In this document: one piece after another, positions 15,000 to 17,077 of the stretch
How positions within the stretch are numbered: the stretch's first letter is position 1
How the letters are laid out: every line of letters starts with the position of its first letter
Notes under the pieces: generated by a model
What the model was told of the DNA's origin: nothing
Seen by the model: only the letters and a program-made list of their open reading frames with translations
The model's database searches: none
Assembly (NCBI GenBank): GCA_038232515.1
Contig: JBBSHS010000057.1
Span: 1 to 17,077, forward strand
Length of the DNA stretch: 17,077 bases
Source of the DNA: JBBSHS01 sp038232515
Lineage (GTDB): Bacteria > Actinomycetota > Acidimicrobiia > Acidimicrobiales > JAUJNH01
Reading direction: 5' to 3'
Translations under genes and position numbers: made by a program

Positions 15000-15158
15000 G
15001 TCAGCGCCCTCGACGCCGGCGTGCCGCTGCGGGACGTCCAGGAGGCAGCCAGCCACGCTGACCCGCGCACCACGATGCGATACGACCGGGCTCGCGTGTC
15101 GCTCGACCGGCACGCCACCTACGTCGTCGCCGCCTTCCTCGCCGGCGCCGCCCGATAG
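15000..15158 (+). pseudogene. Tyrosine recombinase (phage integrase), C-terminal remnant
   Basis: The frame reads VSALDAGVPLRDVQEAASHA, DPRTTMRYDRARVSLDRHAT and YVVAAFLAGAAR before TAG. This is the end of an actinobacterial tyrosine recombinase, including the second catalytic His/Trp-position helix (ASHADPRTT) and the nucleophile Tyr in MRYDR. The preceding conserved Arg-containing box (HxLRH or similar) and the whole N-terminal domain are missing. The open frame extends upstream only into VOC remnant DNA in another phase. An apparently intact recombinase start lies at 16920. Confidence 0.75.
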
Positions 15159-15176
15159 CTCCACGTCGAAGGGTCG

Positions 15177-15182
15177 TACACT
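15177..15182 (+). promoter_or_regulatory. Probable -10 element for a leaderless antitoxin transcript
   Basis: TACACT (TAnnnT type) ends seven bases before the antitoxin ATG at 15190 and no Shine-Dalgarno is present. This places transcription start at or near the A of ATG. Such leaderless starts are common in Actinomycetota. No clear -35 box is seen. Confidence 0.5.
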
Positions 15183-15189
15183 GGAACCC

Positions 15190-15351
15190 ATGTCCACCGT
15201 CGAGCAGCCCGAGGAGCCGATCGTGCGGGTCTACCCGCCCGACGAGGCGCTCAAGTCCGCACGGCCGCTGCCTCCTCGTGGCCGTCTCGTGGTCGAGGAC
15301 ATCACCGACGACGAGTGGAAGGCATTCCAAGAGGCGCTGGCTGAGGCATGA
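15190..15351 (+). CDS. Antitoxin of a VapBC-like pair
   Basis: This 53-residue acidic protein starts MSTVEQPEEPIVRVYPPDEA and ends EDITDDEWKAFQEALAEA. It lies directly upstream of a PIN-domain toxin gene and overlaps it by ATGA (15348-15351), the usual arrangement for coupled translation of antitoxin and toxin. The C-terminal acidic helix could occupy the toxin active site. No ribbon-helix-helix or AbrB-type DNA-binding domain is obvious, so it may not repress its own promoter, or it may belong to a small unclassified antitoxin type. It has no Shine-Dalgarno and is probably translated from a leaderless mRNA. Confidence 0.75.
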   Translation: MSTVEQPEEPIVRVYPPDEALKSARPLPPRGRLVVEDITDDEWKAFQEALAEA

Positions 15352-15785
15352 CCGACGCCCGTACATCGGGCGTCGTCGTGGACACCATGGTCATCAGCTG
15401 GCTGCTCGACGACCGCCCCAACCGGCTCGCTGATCGCTACCGGCAACTCATCGGCTCGCAGCCCGTCCTGCTCGCCTTCCAGACGGTCATGGAACTGCGC
15501 TTCGGCGCGCTCCGAGCCGGGTGGGGCGAGCTGCGACGTCGCCGGCTCGAACGCCGGATCGCCGAGATCGCAGTCGTCCAACCCGACGACGCGCTCATCA
15601 CGGCATGCGCCCAGCTGCGCGTGCGCTGCCAGCAGGCGGGCCACGCTCTCGGCGACAAGTTCCACGACGGCGACCGCTGGATCGCTGCAACCGCCATCCG
15701 CCTCCGCGTCCCGCTGGTCTCCCACGACCGCCTATTCACGGAGGCACCCGCTCTCCAGCTCATCACCGCCGCCGACACGCAGTAG
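15348..15785 (+). CDS. vapC: PIN-domain ribonuclease toxin (VapC-like)
   Basis: The 145-residue protein has the PIN acidic residues in order: Asp in GVVVDTMVISWLLD (residue 12), Glu in TVMELRFGALR (about 49), and the Asp pair in KFHDGDRWIAATAIRLRVPL (about 106). It closes with VSHDRLF. VapC toxins are metal-dependent RNases that cut tRNA or rRNA when free of antitoxin. The ATG overlaps the antitoxin stop. The gene is intact and full length. In this neighbourhood of integrases and decayed genes it probably helps retain the segment, which is inference. Confidence 0.88.
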   Translation: MTDARTSGVVVDTMVISWLLDDRPNRLADRYRQLIGSQPVLLAFQTVMELRFGALRAGWGELRRRRLERRIAEIAVVQPDDALITACAQLRVRCQQAGHALGDKFHDGDRWIAATAIRLRVPLVSHDRLFTEAPALQLITAADTQ

Positions 15786-16074
15786 CCATAGGAGTGGTGT
15801 TCTGGCGCGCCTTGACGTCCGCGTAGCCGTCGATCGGTCGCGCTCGCGGGAGGCAGCGCTCGTGGGGCGACGAGCGCCGAAGTGCATCGCCCAGCCGGCG
15901 GTAGGTGATACCCGTCAACGCTTAGCCGATCGAGCATTGGGGCTGGTCGGCCGCTCACGTACGCCGCCCGTTCTGGTCGCGTCACCCTGAGCGCGGGATG
16001 CCAGCAGATGAGCCGTGGTTTCCTCGGTGCCGTAGCGCTGGCACTGCGTGGAGCAGTCGGTCTGGGCGCACCGC
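15786..16074. other. Intergenic stretch after the toxin gene
   Basis: About 290 bp without a believable gene, RNA or strong hairpin. Its right end holds the promoter region of the SHOCT gene. Confidence 0.4.
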
Positions 16075-16080
16075 TACTGT
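16075..16080 (+). promoter_or_regulatory. Probable -10 element for the SHOCT gene
   Basis: TACTGT (TAnnnT) ends six bases before ATG 16087, again without a Shine-Dalgarno. The layout matches the one before the antitoxin and suggests a leaderless transcript. It supports 16087 over the upstream ATG at 16048. Confidence 0.45.
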
Positions 16081-16086
16081 GCTCGC

Positions 16087-16686
16087 ATGTTGGGCTACGG
16101 GAAAGTGGTGGCCGGTCATTTCATGAACGCAACGATCACCACCAATCGGAACGGTGAGCTTGCCCTCCAGCTCGGCGGCGCCGCCGCATTCAAGAGGCGG
16201 CCAACGCTCACTGCCGACGCAGTCGCCGCGTGGGAGGAGATCATCTCCGAGACACGCGGCGGCGCTGCGGGTGGCGTCAGCAAGGTCGGTCATGCGGTTG
16301 CGCTCGCCGCTCTGCGAGGGCGCGCCGGCAAGGCGGCCTCAGCCGCAGTCGATTCGGCGGTCGACTCGGTGAGGGGGGCACCGCACACCGTTCGAGTTGA
16401 CTGGGTAGATGGGAAGCAGTCCGTGATTCAACTACCGGACAAGCTCTTCCAGCACCTTGCGATCCTGCTCAAGGACTGCCAGCTCCCGACCGCTACCCCT
16501 CCGGCTGCCGCGCCGATACCCGCATCACCGCCCAGCGTGATCGAACAGCTCGCGAAGCTCGCCGGGGTGGCAACCGCTCCGGAAGTGACCGAACAGATCG
16601 CAAAGCTCGCCGAGCTCCGTGACCAAGGAGCTCTCACCGAAGACGAGTTCGCGGCGAAGAAGGCCGAGCTGCTCGGTCGCATTTGA
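16087..16686 (+). CDS. SHOCT-domain protein of unknown function
   Basis: Starting at ATG 16087 the protein has 199 residues. The C-terminus is a SHOCT (short C-terminal) domain: TEQIAKLAELRDQGALTEDE, then FAAKKAELLGRI, with the usual L-x-x-L-x-D-x-G-x-I/L-T-x-x-E-F pattern. A second, degenerate copy of its first half (VIEQLAKLAGVATAPE) precedes it. The N-terminal part (about 1-130) contains NRNGELALQLGGAAAFKRRP, a Gly/Ala-rich helical stretch and TVRVDWVDGKQSVIQLPDKL, which may be a small beta-rich, PH-like fold. A Pro/Ala linker joins the halves. SHOCT segments are thought to mediate oligomerisation. No enzyme motif is seen. The frame is open to 16048, but the -10 position favours 16087. Confidence 0.75.
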   Translation: MLGYGKVVAGHFMNATITTNRNGELALQLGGAAAFKRRPTLTADAVAAWEEIISETRGGAAGGVSKVGHAVALAALRGRAGKAASAAVDSAVDSVRGAPHTVRVDWVDGKQSVIQLPDKLFQHLAILLKDCQLPTATPPAAAPIPASPPSVIEQLAKLAGVATAPEVTEQIAKLAELRDQGALTEDEFAAKKAELLGRI

Positions 16687-16919
16687 AACACGACCCGTGA
16701 CTCGGTGACCCTCATGTGCCGGTCGATGGCAGGCAACTCCCGCTAGCGCGGACGGCCATCGGAGTCTCCAGAGCCGCACGGAATCGGCGGTAGGTGCGTT
16801 CGGGGCTCGGCTGAGAGAGCCCGCCAAGCCGCGACAGATCAGGCGTACGTTCGTGCTCTCACTGAACGCCGGGGCCCAAGCTCCGGCCTCCGGGTCTCGG
16901 CCTGACCTGGAGGTACCAC

Positions 16920-17077
16920 ATGACCATCACAGCTCCATCGACCGACGTCGCCGTCGTCGACCCGACGCTGTCCGATGCAGAGCGCTACGCGCTCGCAGCG
17001 TTCCTTGCCGGCTACCGCGGCCTGACCCGCGACGCCTACGCGCTCGACCTGCGCCAGTTCATGGCTTGGTGCGAGGA
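16920..17077 (+). CDS. Tyrosine recombinase/integrase, N-terminal part (cut by window end)
   Basis: The first 52 codons start at ATG 16920, with GGAGG at 16909-16913 six bases upstream. They read MTITAPSTDVAVVDPTLSDA, ERYALAAFLAGYRGLTRDAY, ALDLRQFMAWCE. The LAGYRGLTRDAYALDLRQFMAWC segment is the core-binding (SAM-like) domain that opens tyrosine recombinases of the XerC/phage integrase type. The catalytic domain is outside the window. It is oriented like the recombinase remnant at 15000-15158, which could be the tail of a related gene. It may be the integrase of a neighbouring element. Confidence 0.85.
   Translation, partial: MTITAPSTDVAVVDPTLSDAERYALAAFLAGYRGLTRDAYALDLRQFMAWCE

Noticed and set aside
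15896..16796. 12-bp direct repeat CGGCGGTAGGTG at 15896-15907 and 16785-16796 flanking the SHOCT gene, as possible att sites
   Set aside because: Several chance 12-mer matches are expected in 17 kb of high-GC DNA; the match does not extend and no gene boundary supports it.

Overview
The window is high-GC DNA with strong G/C third positions, GTG/TTG starts and apparent leaderless promoters. This points to an Actinomycetota chromosome or integrated element. Several protein families (sigma-like HTH proteins, the MobF relaxase, the NERD protein) suggest Acidimicrobiia, but that is inference. The content is accessory: an insertion sequence, a conjugation-type relaxase, integrase pieces, a toxin-antitoxin pair and several decayed genes.

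Layout. 1-2104: one gene for a secreted or surface protein (Thr/Ser/Pro-rich stalk plus SH3-like domain) is broken into two oppositely oriented pieces by two inverted copies of one IS66-family element. The 8-bp flanks show that the 324 bp between the copies has been inverted. 2196-2507: frameshifted copy of a sigma-70-region-4-like gene whose intact relative is at 6972-7787 (about 93% identical over 208 bp). 2735-3888 (- strand): a NERD nuclease-domain protein, a short zinc-ribbon-like ORF overlapping its start, and a YegP/DUF1508 protein. 4259-6067 (+): a lipoprotein with an Excalibur-like C-terminus and an unrecognised 270-residue protein. 6165-6341 (-): a small protein. 6357-6971: no gene, but a perfect 28-bp palindrome and repeated CGCAAGG words just upstream of the sigma-like gene. 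7828-12465 (-): a large MobF (TrwC/TraA-type) relaxase-helicase with two HTH-like segments inside its relaxase domain. 12466-13032: a hairpin that could belong to an origin of transfer, a higher-order 12-bp repeat and a terminator-like hairpin. 13033-14636 (-): a decayed MinD/ParA-like gene and an S66 (LD-carboxypeptidase/MccF-like) gene with one frameshift. 14777-15158 (+): remnants of a VOC-fold gene and of a tyrosine recombinase. 15190-15785 (+): an antitoxin / PIN-toxin pair. 16087-16686 (+): a SHOCT-domain protein. 16920 to the end: the start of a tyrosine recombinase.

How the parts fit. Relaxase, sigma-like genes, ParA-like remnant, integrases and toxin-antitoxin pair look like an integrated conjugative or mobilizable element, or its eroded remains. 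No complete transfer apparatus (type IV secretion ATPase, coupling protein) lies in the window. Three conserved genes are each broken by one missing base in a G/C run, so sequencing error must be excluded before calling them all real pseudogenes.
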